This document shows, piece by piece, positions 7,381 to 16,866 of a DNA stretch of 64,000 bases; the first letter of the stretch is position 1, and each line of letters opens with the position of its first letter. The notes below the pieces were generated by a model. The model made no database searches. It was not told the origin of the DNA and saw nothing but the letters and a program-made list of their open reading frames with translations. The position numbers and the translations under genes were made by a program. The stretch is from the NCBI RefSeq assembly GCF_003020585.1, contig NZ_PXUE01000001.1, positions 1,116,001 through 1,180,000 of the forward strand. Direction: 5' to 3'. This DNA comes from Chryseobacterium aurantiacum. Lineage in GTDB: Bacteria; Bacteroidota; Bacteroidia; Flavobacteriales; Weeksellaceae.

Positions 7381-9507
7381 ATGAAATTATGTATTGCCGA
7401 AAAACCCAGTGTTGCCAGAGATATCGCTAAAGTATTAGGGGCTACCACATCCAAGCAGGGCTATATGGAGGGGAACGGATACTGCGTGACATGGACGTTT
7501 GGGCATCTCTGTACCCTTAAAGAACCTCACGACTACGGTCCCCAGTACAAATCCTGGAACCTGTTTTTGCTTCCTATTATTCCCAGCAGCTTTGGAATAA
7601 AGCTGATCCCGAATAAAGGGGTTGAAAATCAGTTTAAAGTAATTGAAAGGCTAGTGGAGGAATGTGATGAGGTCATCAATTGTGGTGATGCCGGGCAGGA
7701 AGGAGAACTCATCCAGCGTTGGGTTTTACAAAAGGCAAAATGCAACAAGCCTATTCAGCGTTTATGGATTTCTTCATTGACAGAAGAAGCTATCAAGGAG
7801 GGCTTTGCAAGCTTGAAACCTGCGGAAGATTATAAAAATCTTTATCTGGCGGGAAATGCAAGAGCCATAGGAGACTGGTTATTGGGAATTAATGCAACAA
7901 GGCTTTTTACAAAGAAATTTGGAGGGAATAAGGCTGTTTTATCTATAGGAAGGGTACAAACTCCAACCCTGGCAATGTTGGTGCAGCGTCAGAAAGAAAT
8001 TGATGCCTTTACCACAGAAGAGTATTGGGAACTTAAAACGAAATACCGTGATGTGATTTTCAATGCTGCTATTGACAGGTTGAAAACATTGGAGCGGGCA
8101 GAAAAAGGACTGGAATATCTTAAAGAAAATATTTTTGAGATTGTTTCCTTTGAAATAAAAGAAGGAAAAGAGAAAAATCCAAGGCTTTTTGACTTAACGG
8201 GCCTTCAGGTAGAAGCCAACAAAAAATACGGATATTCAGCAGAGAATACGTTGAATTATATCCAAAGTCTTTACGAAAAAAAGCACGTAACCTATCCGCG
8301 TGTTGATACCACTTACTTATCAGAAAGTCTTTATCCAAAGATTGAAGGAATTCTTAGAAAAATGAGTTTTTATCAGGATCTGATTTCTCCATTACTGGAA
8401 GCTCCGATTCCTAAATCGAAGGCTGTTTTTGATGATGCAAAAGTAACGGATCACCATGCTATTATCCCAACAGAAGTTCCACCCTCTCAAAACCTGAGCA
8501 GGGAAGAAAAACTGATCTATGATCTGATCGCGAAGCGTTTTATTTCTGTGTTTTATCCGGAATGTAAGATTTCCAATACATTGGTGGAGGCCAAGGTAGG
8601 AACCATTCCTTTTAAAACAAGTGGTAAACAGATCCTGGAACCGGGATGGAGAGCTGTTTATTCGAAAGAGCCTAAAGAAGAATCTACAGATAAGGAAAAA
8701 GATAAAGAAGAAGAACAGACAATTCCTGAATTCATTGTAGGAGAGTCAGGTCCACACGACCCGATGATTCATCAGGGAAAAACTTCACCGCCAAAGCCTT
8801 ATACGGAAGCAACACTGCTTAGAGCAATGGAAACCGCCGGAAAACAGGTAGAAGATGAAGAACTGCGTGAATTGTTAAAGAATAACGGTATCGGAAGACC
8901 ATCTACCCGTGCAAACATTATTGAAACCCTTTTCAAAAGAAAGTATATCGAAAAGAAAAGAAAAAATCTGATTGCTACTCAAACGGGAATTCAATTGATT
9001 GATACCATTGAAGATGAACTTTTAAAAAGTCCGGAACTGACGGGTGAATGGGAATCAAAACTTCGTAAAATTGAAAAAGGTGAATATGAAGCCAATCTTT
9101 TTAAGGAAGAACTGATTCAGATGGTCACAGAGCTCACCAAGAAAGTAGTGGATGGCAAAGGGAAAGTAATTACCCTGCAGGAAGAGGAAAAAGAAGAGGT
9201 TAAGGAAAAGAAAAAAAGAGAACCCGCTCAGAAGAAGGAGCTTCAGTCCTGGGAAGAAACGAAATGCCCTAAATGTAAGGAGCATAACCTGATCAAGGGT
9301 AAAACCGCTGTTGGGTGCTCAGATTTCAAAAATTGTGGGTTTAAAATTACCTTTGACATTTTCGGAAAAAAACTTTCAGACAAACAACTCTTGGATCTTG
9401 TTTTAAAGGGAAAAACTTCAAAGTTAAAAGGCTTTAGTACGCATTCTGAAGGATTGACAGAGGGAGTTCTTACTTTAACAGACGATTTTCAGGTTGGACT
9501 TTCTTAA
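7381..9507 (+). CDS. topB: DNA topoisomerase III
   Basis: This 708-residue type IA topoisomerase relaxes and decatenates DNA by single-strand passage. The Toprim domain begins at the first residues (MKLCIAEKPSVARDIAKVLG) and carries GDAGQEGELIQRW; the active-site tyrosine is in VTYPRVDTTYL. The C-terminal region has a Lys/Glu-rich linker, a Cys-containing segment (CPKCKEHN, CSDFKNCG) resembling a topoisomerase zinc ribbon, and a final KLSDKQLLDLVLKGKTSKLKGF repeat typical of Bacteroidota TopB. An upstream in-frame ATG at 7300 would add 27 unrelated residues and lies before the likely promoter, so 7381 was chosen. It is monocistronic and ends in the shared terminator at 9592. Confidence 0.92.
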   Translation: MKLCIAEKPSVARDIAKVLGATTSKQGYMEGNGYCVTWTFGHLCTLKEPHDYGPQYKSWNLFLLPIIPSSFGIKLIPNKGVENQFKVIERLVEECDEVINCGDAGQEGELIQRWVLQKAKCNKPIQRLWISSLTEEAIKEGFASLKPAEDYKNLYLAGNARAIGDWLLGINATRLFTKKFGGNKAVLSIGRVQTPTLAMLVQRQKEIDAFTTEEYWELKTKYRDVIFNAAIDRLKTLERAEKGLEYLKENIFEIVSFEIKEGKEKNPRLFDLTGLQVEANKKYGYSAENTLNYIQSLYEKKHVTYPRVDTTYLSESLYPKIEGILRKMSFYQDLISPLLEAPIPKSKAVFDDAKVTDHHAIIPTEVPPSQNLSREEKLIYDLIAKRFISVFYPECKISNTLVEAKVGTIPFKTSGKQILEPGWRAVYSKEPKEESTDKEKDKEEEQTIPEFIVGESGPHDPMIHQGKTSPPKPYTEATLLRAMETAGKQVEDEELRELLKNNGIGRPSTRANIIETLFKRKYIEKKRKNLIATQTGIQLIDTIEDELLKSPELTGEWESKLRKIEKGEYEANLFKEELIQMVTELTKKVVDGKGKVITLQEEEKEEVKEKKKREPAQKKELQSWEETKCPKCKEHNLIKGKTAVGCSDFKNCGFKITFDIFGKKLSDKQLLDLVLKGKTSKLKGFSTHSEGLTEGVLTLTDDFQVGLS

Positions 9508-9591
9508 ATAGTCTGAGTTATAAAAAACGGCATAATCTGACTATCTGCATAGGCTACATTTATTACAGAAATAATTTATATAAATATCAGA

Positions 9592-9615
9592 AAACCCGCC
9601 ACAACTGGCGGGTTT
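9592..9615. terminator. Bidirectional intrinsic terminator
   Basis: AAACCCGCCA and TGGCGGGTTT form a perfect 10-bp stem around CAAC between the convergent topB and TonB-dependent receptor genes. Confidence 0.85.
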
Positions 9616-9643
9616 AATTGAATCCTATTAAGATGATAAGGTA

Positions 9644-12253
9644 TTAGAATTTGAAAGTGGCTGCAATAGACCAGGTTCTTCCGAAACCTAGGAATCCTGT
9701 ATTGCCATTAGCAACGCCCTGATACACTCTGCCTGTTTCCTGATACGTTTTTCCTGCATCCGGACCATTGGCAATTTTATCTCCTGCAAAAATATTGGAA
9801 CTTAATTCAGAAATATAATATTTATTGAATAAGTTGTAGACATTCGCTCTTAACGTTAAAGACTTCTTCTGATCAATGATGAACTTGTAAGTAGCCCCTA
9901 CATCAAATAAATTATAGCTTGGTAATTTTACAACCCCTTTTTCTCTTGCTGCTTCAGTAAGGAAGTTGATAGGGTTGAACTGTGCGTATAATTTGTCATA
10001 ATATTCCCAGTTAGCATCAATACTGAAAGCTTTGGTGATGTTATAATCAGCTCCGATGCTTGCTGTTGTTTGGGCAGCATCTCCAACTTTAAGGTCCTTG
10101 ATGTTAATAATTCCGGTTGCTCCTGCTATTTCCTGGTTATTTTGCACATCAATGATGTTGAAGTTTGCATTTCCTTTGTATTTCCAGTTACCTAATGATA
10201 ACATACCTCTCAATCTAAGGTTCGAGAAAGGTCTTGCTTTCGTTTCCAATTCAACCCCTTGGTGTACCTGTCCAACATTTAATGCATTATAGTAATAAGC
10301 ATTTCCAAGCTTTAGCTGAGAGAAGTTGGCAACATCTGCAGCTCCTGCATTGAATGTTCTTGAAATAAATCTGTCATCCCATTGCGTTCTATATGCGTTG
10401 ATGTTAACATCGATATAACGGGATTTGAAACCATATCCTAACTCTAAAGAGAAGATTCTTTCATTCTTCGCATCGTTATAAATGTTTTGATTGGATGGGA
10501 ATAAAGCGTTGAATAATGGCTGTCTTGAAATAACTCCTGTATTGAAAAATACGTTATGGTGCTGATCAATGTTATAGTTGGCACCTCCTTTTACGATATA
10601 ACCCGTTTTGTGATACCATTTGGTTTCCTGATTTCCTGGAGTATACAGCATATAGTCTTTTCTCTTGTAGTACTGCTCAGAAACTGATCCCTGAAGAGAG
10701 GCACTTAACTTCTCAGTGCTATATTCTACCATTCCGTATACACCGGCCCATTTTACCAAACCTTCGTTGTAAATAGAGACTTTCTGAGCATTATTAAGCT
10801 TTGAAAGCGGTTCAGGTTTTACTGTTTGGTTAATGTAATATCCTTTTGGAGCATTCGCTGTATTAGGAACAAATAAGGCAGATGATCCCAACATATCGGT
10901 AACAATGTCATAAAGGGATCCCTTATAAGTTTTAAGATCAAGACCTCCGTTAAAGGTCCAGTTATTTTTTTTGTAATTAAGGTCTGCAATTACACCATAC
11001 CAATCGTGAGAATTAATACTTTGTTTTCTTACAATACCGCTGGTTCCATTTAATGTACTTACATATTGTCCGTTATAATCACCCGGAGAACCTGCAGGAG
11101 CAGTAAAAGTTCCTTTCTGGAAATTATTTCCATTATAATCTGTTACCAGACCACCCTGGTTATAGCGGTAAATCATGTCCCAATTGATGGTACCATCTCC
11201 ACCAGGACCATAATTCATAAAGTTCATGGTTTGTCCGCCAGCATTTTTAATGGAACCGTTAAGTCCGGTACCACCACCTCCGCGTCCCCAAGAACCATAC
11301 ACAACTGTAGATAGCTTCAAGGCATCATTAATATTCCAGTCCCAGTTAAGAGATGCAATCGGCTTATGGTAGAAGTTAGGCGCCAAATTGAATTGGGAAC
11401 CATTCAGCATCCCTGTTTGTGGGTTGTATCTTCTTCCGTAAGTTTCAAACTGCTGTAGTGTCGCTACATTGGCTCCGGTTGCGGAAGATCTTCTTGTGTC
11501 GTGTACCTGAGGTGCTCCGGTTGCAATTAAGTTAAAGGCATGTTTTTCATTCAGTTTAAATCCTGTAGAGAAAAACCAAGAATATCCTTCTCCCTTTGTA
11601 CCATTGATGTAACCATCACCTTGCCAACGGGAAAGCAATACAGTTGTTGCCCATTTGTTTTTTAAACCTGAAGAGTACATAGCAGATAATCTGGAGTAGT
11701 TATCATTACCCACTTCTCCTTTTATCATTGCTTTTTGCTCAGAATCTGTAGCCTTGGTAACAATATTGATGGTTCCTCCTACAGATGGAACTACAAATTT
11801 AGAAGCTCCCAAACCTCTCTGAATCTGAATAGTACTTGCAATGTCTGCCAATCCGGTCCAGTTGGACCAGTAAACAGTACCTCCCTGCATGTCATTAACA
11901 GGTTGTCCGTTGATGATGACCGCAATGTTGGCCCCATCAAAACCTCTCATGTTAATTCTACTGTCCCCAAATCCACCTCCTACTTTGGTAACGTATACAG
12001 ATGGAGTAGACTTCATAATTTCAGGAAATTCTCTATTCCCTAATTTTTCCTGAATCTCAGCTGCCTTAATAGTGGAAACTGCAACAGGGGTCTTTCTTTC
12101 TTTGGCTGTTTGGGAAAGGTTCCTACCCACCAACATCACCTCATCAATAGATTTGGATTTTTCTAATGAATCCTTTGTACTCTGACCGTAATATAATGCG
12201 GCAGTAGGTAATACAAGCGCTATAAGTAGTCGCTTTTTAAAAATAATGCTCAT
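9644..12253 (-). CDS. TonB-dependent outer-membrane receptor
   Basis: This 869-residue receptor should take up a siderophore or other large nutrient, driven by TonB/ExbBD. A signal peptide (ending near YYGQ) is followed by a TonB-box-like stretch (SIDEVMLVGR), a plug domain (VYVTKVGGGFGDSRINMRGFDGANIAVIINGQPVND) and about 700 residues of beta-barrel, ending in an aromatic strand (IAATFKF). Unlike SusC proteins it lacks a carboxypeptidase-like N-terminal domain and has no SusD partner beside it. That favours a metal-chelate or vitamin substrate over a glycan, but the ligand is not visible. A CATCTTTG element at 12286-12293 may be its -7 box. Confidence 0.88.
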   Translation of the reverse strand: MSIIFKKRLLIALVLPTAALYYGQSTKDSLEKSKSIDEVMLVGRNLSQTAKERKTPVAVSTIKAAEIQEKLGNREFPEIMKSTPSVYVTKVGGGFGDSRINMRGFDGANIAVIINGQPVNDMQGGTVYWSNWTGLADIASTIQIQRGLGASKFVVPSVGGTINIVTKATDSEQKAMIKGEVGNDNYSRLSAMYSSGLKNKWATTVLLSRWQGDGYINGTKGEGYSWFFSTGFKLNEKHAFNLIATGAPQVHDTRRSSATGANVATLQQFETYGRRYNPQTGMLNGSQFNLAPNFYHKPIASLNWDWNINDALKLSTVVYGSWGRGGGGTGLNGSIKNAGGQTMNFMNYGPGGDGTINWDMIYRYNQGGLVTDYNGNNFQKGTFTAPAGSPGDYNGQYVSTLNGTSGIVRKQSINSHDWYGVIADLNYKKNNWTFNGGLDLKTYKGSLYDIVTDMLGSSALFVPNTANAPKGYYINQTVKPEPLSKLNNAQKVSIYNEGLVKWAGVYGMVEYSTEKLSASLQGSVSEQYYKRKDYMLYTPGNQETKWYHKTGYIVKGGANYNIDQHHNVFFNTGVISRQPLFNALFPSNQNIYNDAKNERIFSLELGYGFKSRYIDVNINAYRTQWDDRFISRTFNAGAADVANFSQLKLGNAYYYNALNVGQVHQGVELETKARPFSNLRLRGMLSLGNWKYKGNANFNIIDVQNNQEIAGATGIINIKDLKVGDAAQTTASIGADYNITKAFSIDANWEYYDKLYAQFNPINFLTEAAREKGVVKLPSYNLFDVGATYKFIIDQKKSLTLRANVYNLFNKYYISELSSNIFAGDKIANGPDAGKTYQETGRVYQGVANGNTGFLGFGRTWSIAATFKF

Positions 12254-12565
12254 GAAATAAACTAGCGTGTTTGATTTTAAGGCTGCAAAGATGGATATTT
12301 ATTTCTTAATAGCGTATTAAATCTTCATTAAGGGATTTCGTGAAGAATGCGAACCCGTATTACCACTCGTTCTTTAAATTATGTTAAATTATTTCAAATT
12401 TATCATTTACAGTTTGTTACATGAAAAAAGTAAAATCAAAAAAATTGTTTTGAATAAATGAGATATAAGTTAAATATATTTTTTCTATTTAAAAATTAGG
12501 ACCACTTCAAGACCCATTTTGAAAGCTTATTTGAAAAACGATGATTCTTGAATGAAAAAATGAAA
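12254..12565. other. 312-bp AT-rich spacer
   Basis: The receptor promoter region (CATCTTTG at 12286-12293, minus strand) is the only recognisable signal. No ORF, RNA gene or clear hairpin was found in the remainder. Confidence 0.5.
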
Positions 12566-12988
12566 TTATCTAAACAACTTTTCGTACCAGCCGTTGATGT
12601 CTGCTTTGATATCTTCATGATATTTGCATAAAATCTGAGCCAGTTCCAGTTCTGATCTTTCAGATTTATAACTATTCAGGGTAAGAAATCCAAAAAAGTT
12701 TCCATCTTGGTCAACAATAACCGGAGGATAGGATGCATAGCTGTTCCATGGAGAATAGGTACTGTATGTACTTCCATAATTTCCATAGGTATTCCATATT
12801 GATTTTGAACTGTATACATTTCCATAATCACTATACCTGTTCCAGATTGAGTTTTTATCAAAAGTATCACAGTTTAAGCATCCCAGATATTGATCCTGAT
12901 TTGTACCTCCATACAAATGCAGGGTCTGTGCCTGAAACGTGAAACCTATCAGAAAACTAAAAAAAAGAAATGTCTTTTTTAAACTCAT
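12566..12988 (-). CDS. Small secreted protein with Tyr/Trp/Asn-rich repeats
   Basis: This 140-residue protein has a signal peptide (to about FTFQAQ) and then a low-complexity block in which a unit like SxWNxYxxYGxxYS recurs three times: SIWNRYSDYGNVYS, SIWNTYGNYGSTYS, SPWNSYASYPP. Before the block is a CLNCDTF segment with two cysteines; after it is a short region ending KYHEDIKADINGWYEKLF. I do not recognise a named family, though similar YGNxYS repeat proteins occur in other bacteria. The aromatic repeats suggest a surface or cell-wall binding role, which is a guess. It is transcribed away from the repeat element at 13037. Confidence 0.65.
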   Translation of the reverse strand: MSLKKTFLFFSFLIGFTFQAQTLHLYGGTNQDQYLGCLNCDTFDKNSIWNRYSDYGNVYSSKSIWNTYGNYGSTYSTYSPWNSYASYPPVIVDQDGNFFGFLTLNSYKSERSELELAQILCKYHEDIKADINGWYEKLFR

Positions 12989-13036
12989 GGAATAATCTAT
13001 GGATCACAAAGCTAATCTTTTTTTAATTTTTTACAG

Positions 13037-13278
13037 TAAAGCTGTTTAAACTTTTTTATTAAACCACAAATGATATACAAAAGCTTTTTAAACACTTAAG
13101 CTATTTAAGTGATATACTTTGTGTACAAGGAAGGACACTCAATTTTTGTTGAAAATCAAAGATTTTCATCTTCTGTGAACTTAATTGTGCAGTATTTCCT
13201 TACACTTTCTAAAGTATACTAAAGTGTTAAAAAAATAAAACCTTTTGTGACTTTTGCGGTTAAGTTTAAACAGACTTA
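13037..13278. repeat. 242-bp intergenic element, copy 1 (MITE-like, terminal inverted repeats)
   Basis: The element is bounded by CTGTTTAAACTT and its exact complement AAGTTTAAACAG (13042-13273), with matching flanks TAAAG and ACTTA. A second copy lies at 62506-62747 in the opposite orientation; the two have the same length with about 11 substitutions and no gap (roughly 95% identity by eye). Internal palindromes include CACTTAAG-CTAT-TTAAGTG and GAAAATC-AAA-GATTTTC. It holds no ORF and lies between divergent genes. The features fit a non-autonomous miniature element or a large palindromic intergenic repeat. Confidence 0.8.
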
Positions 13279-13368
13279 GTAAAAAAAATCTAAGGGCTCA
13301 TTTTTTTGATCTTTTGATTCTTTAGTTTTTAAATCAATCTTTAAATTTACATTCAAATTAAAAAAGCA

Positions 13369-13791
13369 ATGACACCAGAGAAAAGAAAACTCGTTACAGA
13401 CAGCTTCAACCGCTCAGAAACTTTAAAATTCTACAAGGCAGAACTATTGGAAGTAGATACTGATTTTGTATCCATCAAAATTCCCAAAATGGAAATGATG
13501 ACCAGAAAAGCAGGGATGTTTAACGGAGCGATGATTGCTTCTCTGGTGGATGTTTCATCAGGATATGCAGCTGTGAGCCATTATGCAGAAGACTGCTATG
13601 TGGTAACCGTTGAGTTAAAGGTCAACTATCTGCGTCCGGCAATGGGAGATGCACTGGTTTCAAAATCCTATGTTATTAAGGGGGGAACAAAAATCAGTGT
13701 GATAAGAACAGAGATCTATGTTCGGAATGAAAATTCAGATTCGGAGAGCCATGTGGCCACTTCATTGGTGACCATGATGAAAATAAGATAA
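13369..13791 (+). CDS. PaaI-family hotdog-fold thioesterase
   Basis: The 140-residue protein is a single hotdog domain. The helix-loop characteristic of the family reads GMFNGAMIASLVDVSSGYAAVSHY, with the Asp that usually acts as general base, followed by VTVELKVNYLRPAMGDALV, the strand typical of PaaI-type acyl-CoA thioesterases. It should hydrolyse acyl- or aryl-CoA esters in the cytoplasm; the substrate is unknown. The gene stands between the 242-bp element and a small membrane protein, about 110 bp before the latter. Confidence 0.8.
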   Translation: MTPEKRKLVTDSFNRSETLKFYKAELLEVDTDFVSIKIPKMEMMTRKAGMFNGAMIASLVDVSSGYAAVSHYAEDCYVVTVELKVNYLRPAMGDALVSKSYVIKGGTKISVIRTEIYVRNENSDSESHVATSLVTMMKIR

Positions 13792-13904
13792 TAAAATAGG
13801 TTGAGTAAAATATTCCTTAAATAAAGAGTTTTAATGAAATCTTTTTATTCAAAATGGAATGGCTTTTGCTCCATATAGCCCATAACTATTAAAAAAATTA
13901 AGAA

Positions 13905-14249
13905 ATGAATTTAATTATCCGATTGTTTGTAACTGCTATAGTTGCCTATCTTTTAACTAAAATTTTACCGGGAGTACATTTTGAAGGTTTTTCATCTGCA
14001 ATTATCTTTGCCATTGTGCTTGGAGTTTTAAACATATTTGTAAAACCTATCCTAAGCTTGTTTGGGCTTCCGCTGACTATTATCACATTAGGATTCTTTG
14101 CTTTGGTAATTAACGCAGGGATTATTCTGATTGCCGATTACTTTATAGACAGTATGGTGGTAGATGGCTTCTGGTGGGCATTTATCTTTAGTATTCTATT
14201 GTCAATTGTTACCTCTCTGGCGAACTCCATGTTCTCAGATGGTGATTAA
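13905..14249 (+). CDS. Small four-helix membrane protein (YvlD/phage-holin superfamily IV)
   Basis: The 114-residue protein is almost entirely hydrophobic with four predicted membrane helices. It carries the segment GVLNIFVKPILSLFGLPLTIITLGFF that defines the PF04020 family, annotated as phage holin family or YvlD. In chromosomal settings without other phage genes, as here, it is not evidence of a prophage; the B. subtilis relative is linked to envelope stress. A strong terminator follows. Confidence 0.8.
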   Translation: MNLIIRLFVTAIVAYLLTKILPGVHFEGFSSAIIFAIVLGVLNIFVKPILSLFGLPLTIITLGFFALVINAGIILIADYFIDSMVVDGFWWAFIFSILLSIVTSLANSMFSDGD

Positions 14250-14270
14250 TTGATTTGAAAATAAAAAATA

Positions 14271-14306
14271 AAAAGCTCGTTAGTACTGTACTGACGAGCT
14301 TTTTTG
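14271..14306 (+). terminator. Intrinsic terminator
   Basis: AAAAGCTCGT and ACGAGCTTTT form a 10-bp stem followed by TTT, just after the small membrane protein. Confidence 0.85.
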
Positions 14307-14609
14307 TTGGAAAATATAGAACTGTAAACAAGTAGGTAAAAAGTAATCAGAGTTTATAAGAGTAAAAGAGTCTGGTTTAAGTAATGGTAAATTGACCAAC
14401 TTATCTGTATGCTTTTTTCAATTTCTTATAGCAGCTTTCTTCACTTTATTTCCTTTCTTTACTATTTTATCCTGCAATGTCAACTTTAGTGTTAATTCTT
14501 TCGGTAATTTTTATTTTAAATATTAACTTTGGCAATCTTTGAATTTAATAAAAAGGAATTGCTGAAATCTGTAGAATTCATCATTCCGCTAAAAAATGAA
14601 TATCAACAT

Positions 14610-16604
14610 ATGAAACTTAAGTACAGTCTGCTGGCTCTGGCAGCTCCGCTTTTAATGAATGCACAACAAGTAATGACGCCTGAAATTCTTTGGACTTTGA
14701 AAAAAGTTGGAGTGCAGGCAGTTTCTCCGGATCAGGCTTCTCTTATCTATAAAGTAGGACAGGTAGATCTGAAAACAGAAAAAACAAAAAACGAGAACTA
14801 CTTTCTGAATGTTCTGAATCATCAGTCTTCCAAGATTGATTTCGGTAAAAAATCCTTGATTCAGTGGGATAAAAACGGGATTTACGCACAGGAAGGAGAT
14901 AAAATCTATCTTTCAAAAGATGCAGGAAAAACATGGGTTGAGTTCTACACCATTGGTGAAGCTGACAATGTAGTTATTTCTCCTGACGGGAAGAGAATTG
15001 CTTTCAGTAAGCAGGTTTTGGTAGAAAAACTAATGGGTAAGGATAAATACAGTGATACTCCTAAAACTACGGCTCAGGTATACACAGACCTAAACCACAG
15101 ACACTGGGACTACTTTAATGAAGGAAAATACAACCATGTATTTGTAGTGAATACTTCGGATAAAGTAGAGGGTGCTAAAGATCTGTTGGAGGGTAAAACC
15201 TGGGATTCTCCTCAAAGGCCCTTCGGAGGTGCTGAGGATTTTATCTGGAGCCCGGATTCTGCACAGCTTTTATATGTTACAAAGCCTAAAAGCGGTAAGG
15301 AATATGCAACAAGTACCAATACTGATATTTTTGCCTACGATATGGCAACGGGTACTACCAAGAATCTAACGGAATCTAACAAGGGCTACGATGTTAATCC
15401 TAAGTTCAGTCCGGATGGTAAATCATTGGTTTGGCAAAGTATGGCCAGAGATGGTTATGAAGCAGATAAAAATGATGTAAAGATCATGGACTGGAAGTCT
15501 GGAAAGATAACTAACCTTACTGCAGCTTGGGATGATAGTGTTTCAGGAGATGTGCTTTGGGGCGCAGATTCCAAAACGATCTATTTTACAGCTGCGTACA
15601 GAGGAACAAAACAACTTTTCTCATTAGATTCTAAATCTGCAAAGGTACAGCAGATTACCAAAGGTGACTTTGATGTTAACGAGATCTTTACAGATAATAA
15701 AACTTCACTTTTAGTAGGAAGAACAGATGTAAACCATGCTACGGAACTTTTCTCTGTAAACCTTAAAAATGGAGAAATGAAGCAGGTTACCGAAGCCAAT
15801 AAAGAAGCTTATGCTAAACTGGCTCAAGGAAAATCTGAACTTAAAATGGTAAAAACTTCGGATGGTAAAGAAATGGGAGTTTGGTTTCATTATCCACCCA
15901 ACTTTGATCCGAATAAAAAATATCCAACATTGGTATACTGCCAGGGAGGACCACAATCTGCATTAACACAATATTTCAGCGTAAGATGGAATTTTGCCTT
16001 AATGACGGCAAACGATTATATCGTAGTGGCTCCAAACAGAAGAGGTATGCCGGGATGGGGTACAAAATGGAACGAGGAGATTTCAAAAGACTGGGGCGGA
16101 CAACCCATGAGAGACTATCTTGCAGCAACAGATTATGCAAAGACATTATCTTATGTAGACGGAGATAGAGTAGCCGCTGTGGGAGCAAGTTACGGAGGAT
16201 ACAGCGTATTTATGCTAGCCGGAATTCATGAAAACAGATTCAAAACATTCATTGCACATGATGGATTGTTTGATATGAAATCTTGGTATCTAACTACTGA
16301 AGAGCTTTGGTTTGCTAACTGGGATATTGGTTCACCATGGGAAAAACCACAACCAAAAGCTTACACAGAATTTAACCCAAGCAACTTCGTAGAAAAGTGG
16401 AATAAGCCTATTATGATCGTTCAGGGAGGAATTGATTTCCGTGTACCTTACGAGCAAGGACAGGAAGCTTTTCAGGCAGCAAAACTAAGAGGATTAAAAT
16501 CTAAGTTGGTTTATTTCCCGAATGAAAATCACTGGGTACTTCATCCACAAAACGGATTGGTATGGCAGAGAGAATTCTTCGACTGGTTGAAGGAAACTTT
16601 ATAG
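14610..16604 (+). CDS. Secreted S9-family prolyl oligopeptidase-like peptidase
   Basis: This exported 664-residue serine peptidase probably releases dipeptides or cleaves oligopeptides in the periplasm. The start at 14610 gives a clean signal peptide (MKLKYSLLALAAPLLMNAQQ); an upstream in-frame ATG at 14529 would bury it. A beta-propeller with PD40-like repeats (NVVISPDGKRIAFSK, NPKFSPDGKSLVWQS) precedes the alpha/beta-hydrolase domain. The catalytic triad can be read as Ser in VGASYGGYS, Asp in QGGIDFRVP and His in NENHWVLHP. The second S9 peptidase of the window (51546-53489) is a more distant homologue. A terminator follows. Confidence 0.87.
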   Translation: MKLKYSLLALAAPLLMNAQQVMTPEILWTLKKVGVQAVSPDQASLIYKVGQVDLKTEKTKNENYFLNVLNHQSSKIDFGKKSLIQWDKNGIYAQEGDKIYLSKDAGKTWVEFYTIGEADNVVISPDGKRIAFSKQVLVEKLMGKDKYSDTPKTTAQVYTDLNHRHWDYFNEGKYNHVFVVNTSDKVEGAKDLLEGKTWDSPQRPFGGAEDFIWSPDSAQLLYVTKPKSGKEYATSTNTDIFAYDMATGTTKNLTESNKGYDVNPKFSPDGKSLVWQSMARDGYEADKNDVKIMDWKSGKITNLTAAWDDSVSGDVLWGADSKTIYFTAAYRGTKQLFSLDSKSAKVQQITKGDFDVNEIFTDNKTSLLVGRTDVNHATELFSVNLKNGEMKQVTEANKEAYAKLAQGKSELKMVKTSDGKEMGVWFHYPPNFDPNKKYPTLVYCQGGPQSALTQYFSVRWNFALMTANDYIVVAPNRRGMPGWGTKWNEEISKDWGGQPMRDYLAATDYAKTLSYVDGDRVAAVGASYGGYSVFMLAGIHENRFKTFIAHDGLFDMKSWYLTTEELWFANWDIGSPWEKPQPKAYTEFNPSNFVEKWNKPIMIVQGGIDFRVPYEQGQEAFQAAKLRGLKSKLVYFPNENHWVLHPQNGLVWQREFFDWLKETL

Positions 16605-16629
16605 ATATACAATATAAAATATCAATAGG

Positions 16630-16653
16630 AGCGGGCTTTAGCCCGCTTTTTTT
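16630..16653 (+). terminator. Intrinsic terminator after the S9 peptidase
   Basis: AGCGGGC-TTTA-GCCCGCT followed by seven T. A related small palindrome (GGCTTTAGCC) occurs 20 nt further on. Confidence 0.85.
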
Positions 16654-16719
16654 ATAGACGAAAATTCAATGGCTTTAGCCAAAACCTAATATAAACTGAG
16701 GTTAAGATAAGAGTTATTT

Positions 16720-16832
16720 GGAAGCTGGGAGCTTGAAGAAGTAAGCTATGGAGGTTGTAATGAATAGTTTTTCCATAATTTTAAACAATGATATCATTAA
16801 TATGGTAAGGCTAACAGTAACTACCAGCTTCC
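16720..16832. repeat. Intergenic inverted repeat (GGAAGCTGG / CCAGCTTCC)
   Basis: GGAAGCTGG at 16720-16728 and CCAGCTTCC at 16824-16832 are complementary across about 95 nt with no ORF between them. The left arm runs into GGAGCTTGAAG. This resembles dispersed purine-rich GAAGCTGG repeats I associate with Chryseobacterium intergenic DNA; membership of such a family is inference. Confidence 0.45.
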
Positions 16833-16855
16833 CAATCTGCGAGCAATAAAATTTC

Positions 16856-16863
16856 TATATTTG
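16856..16863 (+). promoter_or_regulatory. -7 box immediately before the glycosylase start codon
   Basis: TATATTTG matches the Bacteroidota -7 consensus and lies only 3 nt before the ATG at 16867. If used, transcription would begin at or next to the start codon, giving a leaderless mRNA. Confidence 0.5.
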
Positions 16864-16866
16864 AAC

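Noticed and set aside
13905..14249. Prophage, suggested by a holin-family protein
   Set aside because: PF04020 proteins are common chromosomal membrane proteins and no other phage gene is present.
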